Shown one piece after another: positions 12,901 to 22,145 of a stretch of 64,000 bases of DNA. Numbering within the stretch: position 1 is the stretch's first letter; every line of letters starts with the position of its first letter. The notes under the pieces are model-generated. The model ran no database searches. It worked only from the letters and a program-made list of their open reading frames with translations, and had not been told where the DNA came from. This DNA comes from Struthio camelus (lineage: Eukaryota > Chordata > Aves > Struthioniformes > Struthionidae), in assembly GCF_040807025.1 (NCBI RefSeq), contig NC_090981.1:69449645-69513644 (forward strand), written 5' to 3'. The translations under genes and the position numbers were made by a program.

Positions 12901-15900
12901 TCTTCACAACAAGGATGGTCAAACTCTAGAGCATGGGCCTAGAGAGACTGTGCAATCTCAATCCTTGGAGAGTTTCACAAACTCACTTAGAGCCTGTGTT
13001 AGGCCAGGTTGTCCTCTTTAAGCAGGAGTTGGGCCAGATGACCTTCAGAGGTCCCCCCTGCAACCAGAATCATTCTATGTTAGCTTACGCAGGCACAAAT
13101 ATCTTCCCATATGCCTTTAGGAACATCACACCACACACAGTGAAGAGTCCTCCCATATATTAGAAGACAGCGCCGATTCAAGATTGCAGTACAACATTTG
13201 AAATATTTGGTTCTTTGTACTAGTCGAGACACATTCTGGACAGCAAACTCCAAAAGAAGTTAAAAAAAAAAAAAAAAGCTGCTTTGATCAGGACAGGGGA
13301 AGAATTAGCTCACTATGTATATGGGTACCTTTGAGTTTGCCTGTCAGAGACACCCGAGCAATCTTTCTGCACTAGGCAACATTTCACTGCTATGTGAGAG
13401 CAAGAAATTTCATACTAATTTCCCCCATTCTCGTCCCTACTACATAAGAAACAGAGGTCCCAGACCCAGGGCTGAGCCCTGTCCGGCTGCCTGGGCTACA
13501 GAACTGACCTCTGCACTTCTGGTGCCAAAAGTTCCCCTGTCTGAACCACAGGAGAGCATGCATTCATTCCCCAAAATGCACCCTTCCTCCATATTTTCAA
13601 GATATAAATGCAGTTTTACAAAAATCTAACAAACAGATTTTTGACTCACTGCAAACAACATACAAATCTGGTGTTTTTGTGCACTGAAAGCATTATACTC
13701 TTGTGATGAGACAAGAACACATAAGCAATGGACTCTAGTTAAACTGAGCTTGTCGCTCTAACCTTAAGTAGAGCTCTTGGGGATAGGACCTGAGTGGCAG
13801 GGAGAACTAGAAAAATTAAGCCTATCCAAGTCTCATTTGGAAGACCTGCCAGTAATGACCAACAGTACATGGCTTGCAAAACAATCATCTACAAAATACC
13901 ACACAAGAGTTCCGCTTTGACCGCATATTATGTACTATGCAAAGCCACAGAGGGAACTACTTTGCTCAAATACTGTCTAATGCCTCTTGGGAACACTGTC
14001 TGAAACTGCACAACAATGCTCCAAGATGTGATTTTGTCCAAATATACTTTTCTCTTATCTTCTGAGAGTTAGTAAACTTACTCAAAAGAACTATAGACTA
14101 TAGAGTGTCGATCCACAAGAAAGGGAAACTAACTCTCACTGCTATAGGTGATGACAGTTTTGAGCATATATCTAAAGGAAGAGGTAAGCTTACAGAACAG
14201 CAAGATTAAATGTTGAGATTTACAGAATAGATGTACATTACTGCTTTGCTTTCTCTTTCAGAAAAAAAATAGTGCCACAATTAGCTATCAAAAGTCCATG
14301 TCTTAAAGAAGACTACTTAAGATTTAATAAAACAAATGTGTCCTCAGCTTCCTTGCTGTTTCTGCATTATAACCTAGGTTTTGCAACACAGATGCACATT
14401 TACTTTTGTCTTTCAGTCACCTGTGTCAGTTAAGACAGAAGCCTTAAGGTAATTTTGACTAAACACCCTGATATAGGCCTATGTGTTCTGATGAGTATTT
14501 TGAGTCACTATCCCAGATAAGGGGTCCCAAAAGCTTCTCTGGTGCCTTGTTTGAATGCTTTTTATGGGTCATTCTTCACACATAGTTCCTTAACATGGCT
14601 TTAGCCAGATTCAAACAATTTCCTGAACAGTAACAGTCTGTAGATCGCAACTATGAGAGAGGTATGAAGCATAAGGACCATCATATTTTGAGGGTTAAAA
14701 ATCACATCTGCCCAGTTGCTAATCTGAGACCACCATTAGGAACAGTGTTACAAAGCAAGTTAACAAATCGCCTTGCTCATACTCCTGCACTGGAGGACAA
14801 ATGAATATCCTTACAACAAACAACATATTGAGATGTGCTTGTAGGCTCTTCACCAAGAGCTAAGCCCAAGTTCTTGATCTCATAAAATAAAAACTGAATA
14901 CACCTTATTCACTAACCTTTCCTAGGAAAAATTAAACAATGCCATTTGTTTAATATAATTTTCCATTGATATACATCCTGTAGATATTTTATAGTTATAG
15001 AGTATCAGTGGAAAATTGTTTCAGGCGAAAGGTAAAGTGGAACAGTTGCTTGGTTCACACCCAATCACACACACACTGAACTGCAGGTGTCAGCAGCAGC
15101 TTTAGGAGGTTTGGGTTTTTGGTGTGTTTTTTTGGCTTTGTTTTTTCAACAAATTCCCACTGAACTCAACCAATAATTATGTCCACCTCTGCTTCTAATC
15201 CCATCAGGAAGATGATAAACTGTTACAGAGCAGAAGAACCCAAACACACAGCCTTATCTAACACCCATACCTGCTTGCCTTCAGGAACAAGGTTCAGCAT
15301 CCCATACACTGCAACACTGCTCTCTGTAGAGAGAAGTAGCCCATTGTAACACTGACACTACAGACAGAAAAAGAAACAAAGACACAGTTGAGATAATTTT
15401 TTACTTTTCCTCCGCAATCTAACTGAATCATGGACAAGATTAAGTCATAATCACTTCTATTTAGTTTTCACACTGACAAAAAAAACTCTAGTGGTAGGAG
15501 ACAGAATTTAACAACAGTAAGATTTAATCAGTAAGTTTAGGACAGTTTCCAATGGTCTATATAAAAGAAAAACAGATGAGGTATGAACTGTTCATGTATT
15601 TAAAAACAGAACAGAATTAAATCATGGCAACTCACCAGTTCATCTGAAAGGACACACTGTAGAAATCCTGTGCCGTCTCTCAAAACAACAAACATCAAAT
15701 TTTTTCCTAGTTAAAAACAGAACAAATGCAGAGAGCCTCAGATTTATTCACTGATCCATTGAACAGACTCACTCCAAGAAACATCACTTACTGGCATACA
15801 TCTTACTATCAAAGGACTGTGATCATGTTAAAACAAACAAAAAAGATGCTCTAGGTAAACACTGAAGCGTTAACTCAGTTATAGGAGCCTTTCACCGAAT

Positions 15901-18900
15901 CACAGAATGGCCAAGGTGGGCAGGGGCCTCTGGAGATCGTCTAGTCCAACCTCCCTGCTCCAGCAGGGTCACCTAGAGCATATTGCCCAGGATCACGTCC
16001 AGGCGGGTTGTGAATATCTCCAGCCAAGGAGACTCCACTACCTCTCTGGGCAACCTGTTCCAATGCTCTGTCACCCTCACAGGAAAGAATTTTTTTCTCG
16101 GGTTTAGATGGAACTTGCTGTGGTTCAGGTTCAGTTTCTGCCCATTGCCTCTTGTCCTGCTGCTGGGCACCATGGAGAAGAGACTGGCCTCATCCTCTTG
16201 ACAACCCCCCCCTTCAGATACTTGTACACGTTGGTCAGATCACCTCTCAGTCTTCTAAGAGGTGATCTTCTTTCACAAAACTGCATTTTATATAACTTGA
16301 GCTAAAACAAGCTTCAGCTAAAACAAGCTTCAAACAAACATCAAGACTAAAGCCTGCTCCAGCCCCAACGGGGTTGGGATTGCACTGCCATACCATGACC
16401 TCAGCAAATGCGCTCAGGTCCAGAGGGACTACAAGTGTGTTTGACAGAACTGATGAATGCACAGGCCCAAGTCACCGCTCACATGGGGAAAGTGATGTCA
16501 CCCTGGTTATCCAATCTTCACAAAAGCATCCAATTAAAAAAAAATCTTTTTTCTAGGAACCAGAATCATCAAAAGAAGCAGAACCAAAGATAATTAACTG
16601 GTCAGGAGGAATCAAACAGCATTTATGCTAAGTTTCCAGATTTTGATAGCTACTGAATTTTTCCATCTTTTTGCATAGCTTTGATAACCTTTAAGTGCTT
16701 GTGGTTTACCTTGCCTACGTAATCTGTGAATCCAACCAAAAATCTTCACTCTTTGGCCTCTGTAAGCCTCCAGAGCACCAATCTTTACCTGCAGAGCAAG
16801 GAATAAAAACAAACAGTCACCTGGAGAAGAGTAAATCACCATTTAGATGGCGTTTTCCACATAATTACTTAGAATACATATAGATATGACATTCCCCTCC
16901 CCAAGACATCTCCTCGCAGCACTTGAAGGGAAGTTCCATTCAAGGTATGAGCTCAGCTGGCAACTCTAAACAGCTGTTTAGGAAGGAAAGAGTATTCTAT
17001 CCAGTTACATCAAAGGCAGCACGTTTGGGCAATACTTGCAGACTTCACATTGAGCCTATTCTATTCAGCAGGCTTACTCTGCCATGAAGAGACTAGAGAC
17101 TGTAAAGTCCTCGATCAGTCAAGAAGCTCACTTCGCCTTTGGCCAAACAGAGAAGTCAAAACACTTTAACAGCTCACACCTGAAGACCAGAGTGTTCAGG
17201 TACTACTGGAACTCCAAGATACATTAAGTCACCAGATAACTTAGAAAGGATTCCCAAGAAACATTTTCCAGGGCTCTGAAGCGTGAGTGGACTTCCCTGG
17301 AAGAATCTCTAAAAACATTCAATAGTCAAGTTCAGTTAGCAGTTCAAGAAGCAGAGGACGTCAAATCTGGATCTGACATAGGTACATCTACACACGTAGC
17401 TGAGGTACTAACACTGCTATGGTCAGAACAATTAATCCAACAGGCACCTTTGAAAGACCAGGCCTTACTAAGACTGCTGGATTCTGGCAGTCTAGAAGAG
17501 CTGGCAACTGATTTCAGCACAGCTGGCTACAGCTGCTCCTTTCACAAACAGCAGCCATGAGAGCGCAAGGCTCAAACCTTCCACACATGCTGCACCGAGC
17601 CTGTCCAGAAACATCACTCAGCAGCACATGTAATATCTGCTTACTAAAATTAAGGCCTGCACAGCGCCACCAAATCCAGCAGGACTGTAGAAATAACCAC
17701 ATAAGAACTGTACGCCATATCTCAACAACTTATGTTCTCTAGCTAGCAGTGTTTCTGCACTCTCTACTACATCAATGATCAACTAATGGGAGCAAAACTA
17801 ATTAACTTTTTCAAACAGAAGCATGGTCTCTACCAGTAGACAGATATGGACACAAAAACCTGAGGCACGAACCGATGAAGCTCAGGCAGCCGTGAAAAAG
17901 ATGAAAGCCATATACTAGAAGACGCAGATAACCAGAAAAACAAAATTACACTTATGGTTAGCAACAAGATAGCAGCCTTCCACAGCTGCCAGCACCACAA
18001 AGCAGGGTCAGAACCAATGTCTGTGCAAACAAAAGGCTGTAACTAAGGCCACGTATCAAGTACACTGGATCTTACTCACACATTTTGGCTCTGGAAGACT
18101 AGGATCATTCTTGATAATAACTTTCTTAGCTTCCTCTAGGTTCTTCTCCCTTCTCAAGAGATCTTCTACCTGGTTAAAAAAAAAAAAAAAAAAAGGGAAA
18201 AAAATTAAACAACTGTTGCCAGGCTTTATAAGATTCTCACTCTTCGCAGTTACTGGAGACTATAACGTACGCTTACAGACAACACGCATGCTGAAAAGCC
18301 TTGACATTAACCCTACTAGGGCCTAACCTAGTAGGGTAATCGTCTCATCAAGTCCACGATGAGGAACTATACACAGATGCATTCCACGTTTTTTTAGAAA
18401 GTCTAAAGGCAATAGATTGCAATCATGCAAAACTCATCCAGTTTCAGTCATTTGCTTATCCTAATCTAAAAAAAAAAAAAAAAAAAAAAAGCAAGTTGTA
18501 AATAACCTACATAGAAAAAAGAATGATAGAGGGGAGGAACAAACTAAATGTTTTCTTTGGCAGGTAGGACTGTTTAATGTTTTTGGGAAACAAAGACGGC
18601 ACGCTACTTCCAACTCGGCATCATCTGCAACCTACCTCTTTCTTCTCCTTAGCTTCATTCTTCATTTGTTCCTTCTGCCACAGTTTTTTGGTGTTCTTCA
18701 TCTGTGACTTTGAAATAATGCTCCATCTCTAAACGAATCCAGAGAGACAGCAGAAAATAACAAATTATGCTTGTGTCCCTTCACACAGAGGAGCATTAAA
18801 ACAACAATTTCTACTTGAAAGCTCTGTTACAGTACCTCATTTTCTTTTTGCGAATCCACATAAATAGTAGGAAACGGTTCCTTTCCTGCTGTCATTAAAG

Positions 18901-20431
18901 CCTAAGGGTGGGGGGGAGGAGGGAGGAGAGAGAAGGTGACACAGTGAATAGCACTGTAAGTGAACTAAAGCCATGCTGAAATAGAGCAGACTAAGTCACG
19001 AGAGACAGAGAAGATAATCTACTTCTGCTCCTTCTGGCCAGAATTCAGGGGTAGGGGGAAAAAAGCTATAAGATTTACACCTAGGAGTACATTACATACA
19101 CAAGGCCAGCCACTTGACCTAAGTGCAACTGAACTGTAACTGAAAAGAAATAGCATATATGTTTTCTGCAGTTACCTTTAAAACAGTTTTGAATGGTTTC
19201 TTTTGTGTCCCATCACCAGCGGAATCACTGCCCTCTCGTTCAGAGACATACAGCTCTTCTGTAACACAGGACAAATACAGACGGCTGCTTTAAAAAGTAC
19301 TATGACTACATTCAGGAAGAAACTGGATGCACACAATGATTTAAAGTCTTCAAGATGATCAGCAGTGATAAACCTTCAAAAACAACTGACAGTATAAGAC
19401 TTGGTTAACATTTCCCATTTTAAAAAAATCAGCCCATGCAGTAAGTGAATTATGTCAGAGTTTAAGAGACTTCCAAGACACTGAACTCTGAAAAGTTACT
19501 GGCTAACATCAGAAACCAAAAGTGAAAGAGCTTCTTATAAAAATAACTTTTTCCTCGGTCAGCAGGAGGACGACAAGTTGAGAGAAGTCAGACAGCTCAG
19601 CTAAACGTCCAGCTGACTCATAACCAAGAAACGAATAATGAGTTACAGGAACTGAACATAACTCCTCCTTCTTCCACACCCTAACTACAAAGAAAAAACC
19701 AGAGCACAAGATCTACTTGCTCCAGGACCCACAAAGCACTTCCACGATCCCCTGCTCAGGTCTGGGCAGGTGAACCTTTCCGTTAGAAACATTCTCCTCA
19801 AACGGATGGAAACGCAAGACACACTTATAAGAAGCTGCCATAACAAGTGACATCAGTGTTGTGTTTCCTACTAGCAAAATCTACCCCATTGAGTGAAAAA
19901 CCGAAACTAATCTTAGCTTTTAACAGGTACATTCTCGGGAAATGCCTATCCTAGGCGGACACAGAACCTAAAACAGGAAAAGGCAAGGAATTTCAGGGCA
20001 GCAGGTTGCGCAGACGGTACCTGAACCGGATCAAGGGCACGAGCCGCGCTCCGCAGAAGGGCCCGGCAGCCCCCGGCCCGGCGGGTCCTGCCGCCGCCTC
20101 CCCGCGCCGCCGCCGCCGCCCAGGGGCCCCGAGCCAGGCTCGGCTCGGCTCGCCCCGCCGCTGCCTGGCCCGGCCCGGCCCGGCCCGGCGAGCCGCCGCC
20201 ATCTTCTACCCGACCCCGGCCCCAGTCCCGCGAGCCGCCGCCATCTTCTGCCCAGCCCCGGCCCCCATCGCGCCGCCGCCGCCGCCGCCGCGGCTCCACT
20301 GCCCGGGTCCCGGGCCGGGCCAGGCCAGACCAGACCAGACCTGCGGCGGCGGCGCCGCCGCCGGAGCACGCGGCCCCCCGGGCCTTACCCATGACGAGCG
20401 CCTCCGTCCTGCCGATGACTTCGCCCGCCAT
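6795..20431 (-). CDS. NARS1: Asparaginyl-tRNA synthetase, cytosolic (whole gene, 15 coding exons)
   Basis: This gene encodes the class IIb enzyme that joins asparagine to tRNA-Asn using ATP in the cytosol. Fifteen exons, all with GT-AG splice sites, join in frame to 559 codons plus TAG; human is 548, the difference being at the N terminus. Order along the protein: the vertebrate N-terminal extension (about 1-75), a lysine-rich charged linker (about 76-125), an OB-fold anticodon-binding domain (about 126-222), and the class II catalytic core (about 240-559). Motif 1 lies near 266-286, motif 2 has R333-A-E335 with H342-L-A-E345 following, and motif 3 is G526-Y-G-L-G-L-E-R533. The start chosen at 20431 has A at -3 and G at +4. 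Intron 6 holds a CR1 (15893-16262) and intron 8 another (12700-13080); the remaining introns show only unique sequence and A/T runs (about 18178, 18471). The CpG-island promoter implies broad expression. Identity is secure; individual splice sites are by eye. Confidence 0.97.
7515..7646 (-). CDS. NARS1: NARS1 coding exon 14 (residues 473-516)
   Basis: Forty-four codons, [18 protein letters not shown] through [10 protein letters not shown], part of the active-site fold. Acceptor GCTGTAG, donor GTGCGT. Confidence 0.95.
8187..8318 (-). CDS. NARS1: NARS1 coding exon 13 (residues 429-472)
   Basis: Forty-four codons, [20 protein letters not shown] through RLTES. Acceptor ATCATAG, donor GTAAGT. Confidence 0.95.
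9832..9945 (-). CDS. NARS1: NARS1 coding exon 12 (residues 391-428)
   Basis: Thirty-eight codons, [18 protein letters not shown] through YEFGE, matching the human core insertion region. Acceptor TTTGCAG, donor GTAATT. Confidence 0.95.
11002..11137 (-). CDS. NARS1: NARS1 coding exon 11 (end of codon 345 to residue 390)
   Basis: Reads [20 protein letters not shown] and ends at DINP. YTHIEAE is the conserved segment after motif 2. Acceptor GTTTCAG, donor GTAGGC. Confidence 0.95.
11576..11775 (-). CDS. NARS1: NARS1 coding exon 10 (residues 279-345, split codon)
   Basis: Catalytic core: [20 protein letters not shown], then the [11 protein letters not shown] segment and motif 2 ([15 protein letters not shown]). 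The ATP-contacting Arg333 and Glu335 are intact. The exon ends GA before GTATGA, splitting the Glu345 codon. Further reading into the intron is open but not coding. Confidence 0.96.
12177..12398 (-). CDS. NARS1: NARS1 coding exon 9 (residues 205-278)
   Basis: Seventy-four codons covering the end of the OB-fold ([14 protein letters not shown]), the hinge, and the first catalytic-core helix with motif 1 ([14 protein letters not shown], then [12 protein letters not shown]). Acceptor TTGGCAG, donor GTAAGT. Confidence 0.96.
12700..13080 (+). mobile_element. CR1 3' fragment, diverged
   Basis: Degenerate CR1 ORF2 C-terminal region and tail on the plus strand, ending ATTCTATG, inside NARS1 intron 8. 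Recognisable pieces include the AGATGGAGCCAGGCTCTTT stretch and the GGGCCAGATGACCTTCAGAGG tail. It is older than the other copies. Confidence 0.8.
15271..15357 (-). CDS. NARS1: NARS1 coding exon 8 (residues 176-204)
   Basis: OB-fold continuation reading [19 protein letters not shown] and ending at EGKQ. Acceptor CTGTAG, donor GTATGG. A 2.9 kb intron with one old CR1 follows. Confidence 0.94.
15636..15706 (-). CDS. NARS1: NARS1 coding exon 7 (residues 152-175)
   Basis: OB-fold continuation reading [18 protein letters not shown]. Acceptor TTAACTAG, donor GTGAGT. The phase fits both neighbours. Confidence 0.94.
15893..16262 (-). mobile_element. CR1 3' fragment
   Basis: CR1 in minus orientation in NARS1 intron 6. 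The minus-strand frame carries the ORF2 end ([20 protein letters not shown]), followed by the tail with GATTCTGTGATTC repeats at the 15893 end. It is 5'-truncated near 16262. Confidence 0.92.
16238..16331. repeat. 10-bp inverted repeat and 16-bp tandem duplication at the CR1 edge
   Basis: GATCACCTCT at 16238-16247 and its complement at 16258-16267 form a hairpin with a 10-base loop, straddling the CR1 truncation point. A perfect 16-base direct repeat (AGCTAAAACAAGCTTC) follows at 16300-16315 and 16316-16331. Confidence 0.85.
16710..16788 (-). CDS. NARS1: NARS1 coding exon 6 (residues 126-151 plus one base)
   Basis: First strand of the OB-fold anticodon-binding domain: [19 protein letters not shown], followed by HRLRRQG. 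Acceptor CTCTGCAG, donor GTAAAC; the last G joins exon 7. Confidence 0.95.
18080..18169 (-). CDS. NARS1: NARS1 coding exon 5 (residues 96-125)
   Basis: Thirty codons: charged linker ([13 protein letters not shown]) then [12 protein letters not shown]. The donor GTGAGT directly follows TGT. The acceptor tract contains an A-rich run on the plus strand near 18178. Confidence 0.93.
18636..18728 (-). CDS. NARS1: NARS1 coding exon 4 (residues 65-95)
   Basis: Thirty-one codons, opening RWSIISKSQ and continuing into a Lys/Glu-rich helix that forms the linker between the N-terminal extension and the anticodon-binding domain. Acceptor GTTTAG, donor GTAGGT. Confidence 0.92.
18836..18901 (-). CDS. NARS1: NARS1 coding exon 3 (residues 43-64)
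   Basis: Twenty-two in-phase codons reading [18 protein letters not shown], near identical to the human N-terminal extension. Acceptor CACCCTTAG, donor GTACTG. Confidence 0.93.
19176..19258 (-). CDS. NARS1: NARS1 coding exon 2 (residues 15-42)
   Basis: The exon follows acceptor TGTGTTACAG and reads [11 protein letters not shown], the hallmark of the NARS1 N-terminal extension, then a Lys-rich segment. It ends in phase 0 at AAAG before GTAACT. Confidence 0.93.
20189..20270. repeat. 42-bp tandem duplication in NARS1 intron 1
   Basis: Two copies at 42-base spacing, each containing GCCGCCATCTTCT on the plus strand (AAGATGGCGGC in gene sense), followed by a C-rich segment. The copies differ at a few bases. 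Confidence 0.85.
20389..20431 (-). CDS. NARS1: NARS1 coding exon 1 (residues 1-14 plus one base)
   Basis: The exon starts with ATGGCGGGCGAAG in a strong Kozak context and ends ATGG before the donor GTAAGG. The single trailing G combines with AA of exon 2 to give Glu15. The 15 residues before ELYV replace only four (MVLA) in human NARS1. A second ATG (codon 14) is the last full codon of the exon and could give a shorter protein. Confidence 0.88.
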
Positions 20432-20587
20432 GCTGCCGCTGCTGCTGCTGCCGCTGCCGCCTCCGCCGCCGCCGGTTGCGTCAGCCGCCCCGCCCCTTCC
20501 GGCCCCGCCCCGGCGCGGGGAGGGGAGGGGAGGGGAAGGGAGGGGCCCTTCAGCAGCGCGCGCCGGAGTGGCGGTGGCGCCGCCCGC

Positions 20588-20630
20588 GGACCGGACCGGA
20601 CCGCACCGGACCGCACCGGACCGGACCGCA
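20588..20630. repeat. GGACC/GCACC short tandem repeat
   Basis: Iterated five-base units of the form GGACC and GCACC about 160 bases upstream of the NARS1 start codon, within the CpG island. Confidence 0.8.
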
Positions 20631-21196
20631 GCGCTCCGCGCGTCGGCCTCTCGCCTGAGGTCTGATGCTGTCCCTTAGCAGCGACTACGGCTTGCTCAGC
20701 AGGCCCGAGGAACGGAGGCATTCTGCACGCTGTTTCCAGGAGTGAATTCAGAGTATTTCCCTGCTAGAATTTACTACCGCCTCAACAGACTCCGGAGGGA
20801 AAGAGTCCGTCCCTCTGTTGCACCTGATCTCCAATCTTTGCGTTAGTGCAGAAACCTGTGTAAGTGCCCGTAACCCACCTGGCTCCGCCGGGCTCCTAGA
20901 GGTCCGCAGGGGGCTCCAGGCTTCCTTCGTTTCCCCGCGTGTTGTCCTTACCCGCCTGCACAACCCGGGGTTCTCGCCTGGCAGCGCTTGCGGATCCCAG
21001 ACAAGCTCTTATGAGGGACTTAACTCAGGAGAAGCGACCCGAATCGCTGTCCAAGGCGCACTGGAGTTCAGTCACTTAACCTGCAACCTGGTGAGACTTT
21101 CGGCACACTTTATCAGGTCTTCGGACTCATTTGAGGGGAAGGCGGCACCCGATTCTCACAGAGACGTCTTGGTTTTCAGTGGCCATAAATCGTAGC

Positions 21197-22145
21197 AACC
21201 TGTGTCCACTTCTGGGCTCCCCAGCACAAGAGAGACATGGCACCGCTGGAGAGAGTCCAGCGGAGGGCTACAAAGATGACGAGGGGACTGGAGCACCTCT
21301 CCTATGAAGAAAGGCGGAGGGAGCTGGGGCTGTTCAGCCTGGAGAAGAGAAGATTGAGAGGGGATCTCATCAACGTGTACAAGTATCTGAAGGGGGAGCG
21401 TCAAGAGGATGAGGCCAGTCTCTTTGTGGTGCCCGGCCCTGGGCAGAAACTGAACCACAGGAAGTTCCATCTGAACCTGAGAAAAAACTTCTTCACTGGG
21501 AGGGTGACTGAGCACTGGCCCAGGTTGCCCAGAGAGGTAGTGGAGTCTCCTTCCCTGGAGATATTCAAAACCCGCCTGGACGCGATCCTGGGCAATATGC
21601 TCTAGAGGACCCTGCTGGAGCAGGGAGGTTGGACGAGATGATCTCCAGAGGTCCCTTCCAACCTAAACGATTCTGAGATTCTGTGACCCTGCTGGAGCAG
21701 GAAGGTTGGACTAGATTGTCGGAAGCAACGGGAGACATGCTCATCCGATGATGATCACAAGCCTCAGTTTATTTGCACATTTTCATGACTTATATAATAG
21801 AGTTAATTAGCTCATACATATTGCAACAGCCAAGCTCCTTATAGGTTGCTAACATTAGTTACTTATCATGCCCGACAGCCAGATGCGGTCAGCCTGTTTG
21901 TACCGGCATTTTTGCTGATACAAAACCTAGCCTCAACCCCACATCCGCTCAACCAGACACTTCCCCAAATCCACGCGACCCAGGCGCGTTTCACATTGCC
22001 TTCTGACACACAGTTACATCCAAGCAGTTCTTGCAGCCGTGTCTTCATGTCTCTCGTCACGTAGCCGACTTCCCAAAATACCTTCCACACTAGATGATCT
22101 CCAGAGGCCCCTTCCAAGCTAAACCATTCTGTGATTCTGTGATTT
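21197..22145 (+). mobile_element. CR1 copy with duplicated tail, interrupted by a solo LTR
   Basis: 5'-truncated CR1 in the ATP8B1-NARS1 intergenic region. The plus-strand frame 21237-21605 is the intact end of ORF2 ([20 protein letters not shown], later [14 protein letters not shown]). Its 3' tail is present twice in tandem at a 77-base period (first from 21608, second from 21685); the second copy is split by the LTR at 21717-22089 and resumes to the ATTCTGTG repeats near 22145. Confidence 0.93.
21717..22089 (-). mobile_element. Solo endogenous retrovirus LTR (373 bp)
   Basis: The element starts TG and ends CA and is flanked by perfect 6-base target duplications CTAGAT (21711-21716 and 22090-22095). 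On the minus strand it has a TATAAGG-like box and an AATAAA signal 61 bases before its 3' end, which sets its orientation. No internal retroviral genes are present, so it is a solo LTR left by recombination. A 6-base duplication fits alpha/beta-type (class II) retroviruses. Confidence 0.88.

Larger units (their letters stand above)
20000..20660 (-). promoter_or_regulatory. NARS1: NARS1 CpG island promoter
   Basis: This stretch is very GC- and CpG-rich against an AT-rich background and surrounds the start codon at 20431. It includes a C/EBP-ATF-type site TTGCGTCA at 20476-20483, a G-run block at 20517-20545, a pentamer-like repeat at 20588-20630, and two AAGATGGCGGC motifs (minus strand) at 20205-20195 and 20247-20237 inside intron 1. 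It is typical of a housekeeping promoter lacking an obvious TATA box. The exact transcription start is not visible. Confidence 0.85.

Noticed and set aside
19946-20721. Several long GC-rich open frames on both strands (up to 219 codons)
   Set aside because: They arise from low stop-codon frequency in the CpG island, consist of Arg/Ala/Gly/Pro-rich low-complexity sequence, and overlap NARS1 exon 1 in other frames.
21237-21605. A 122-codon intact frame
   Set aside because: It is the end of CR1 ORF2, not a host gene; annotated as part of the mobile element.
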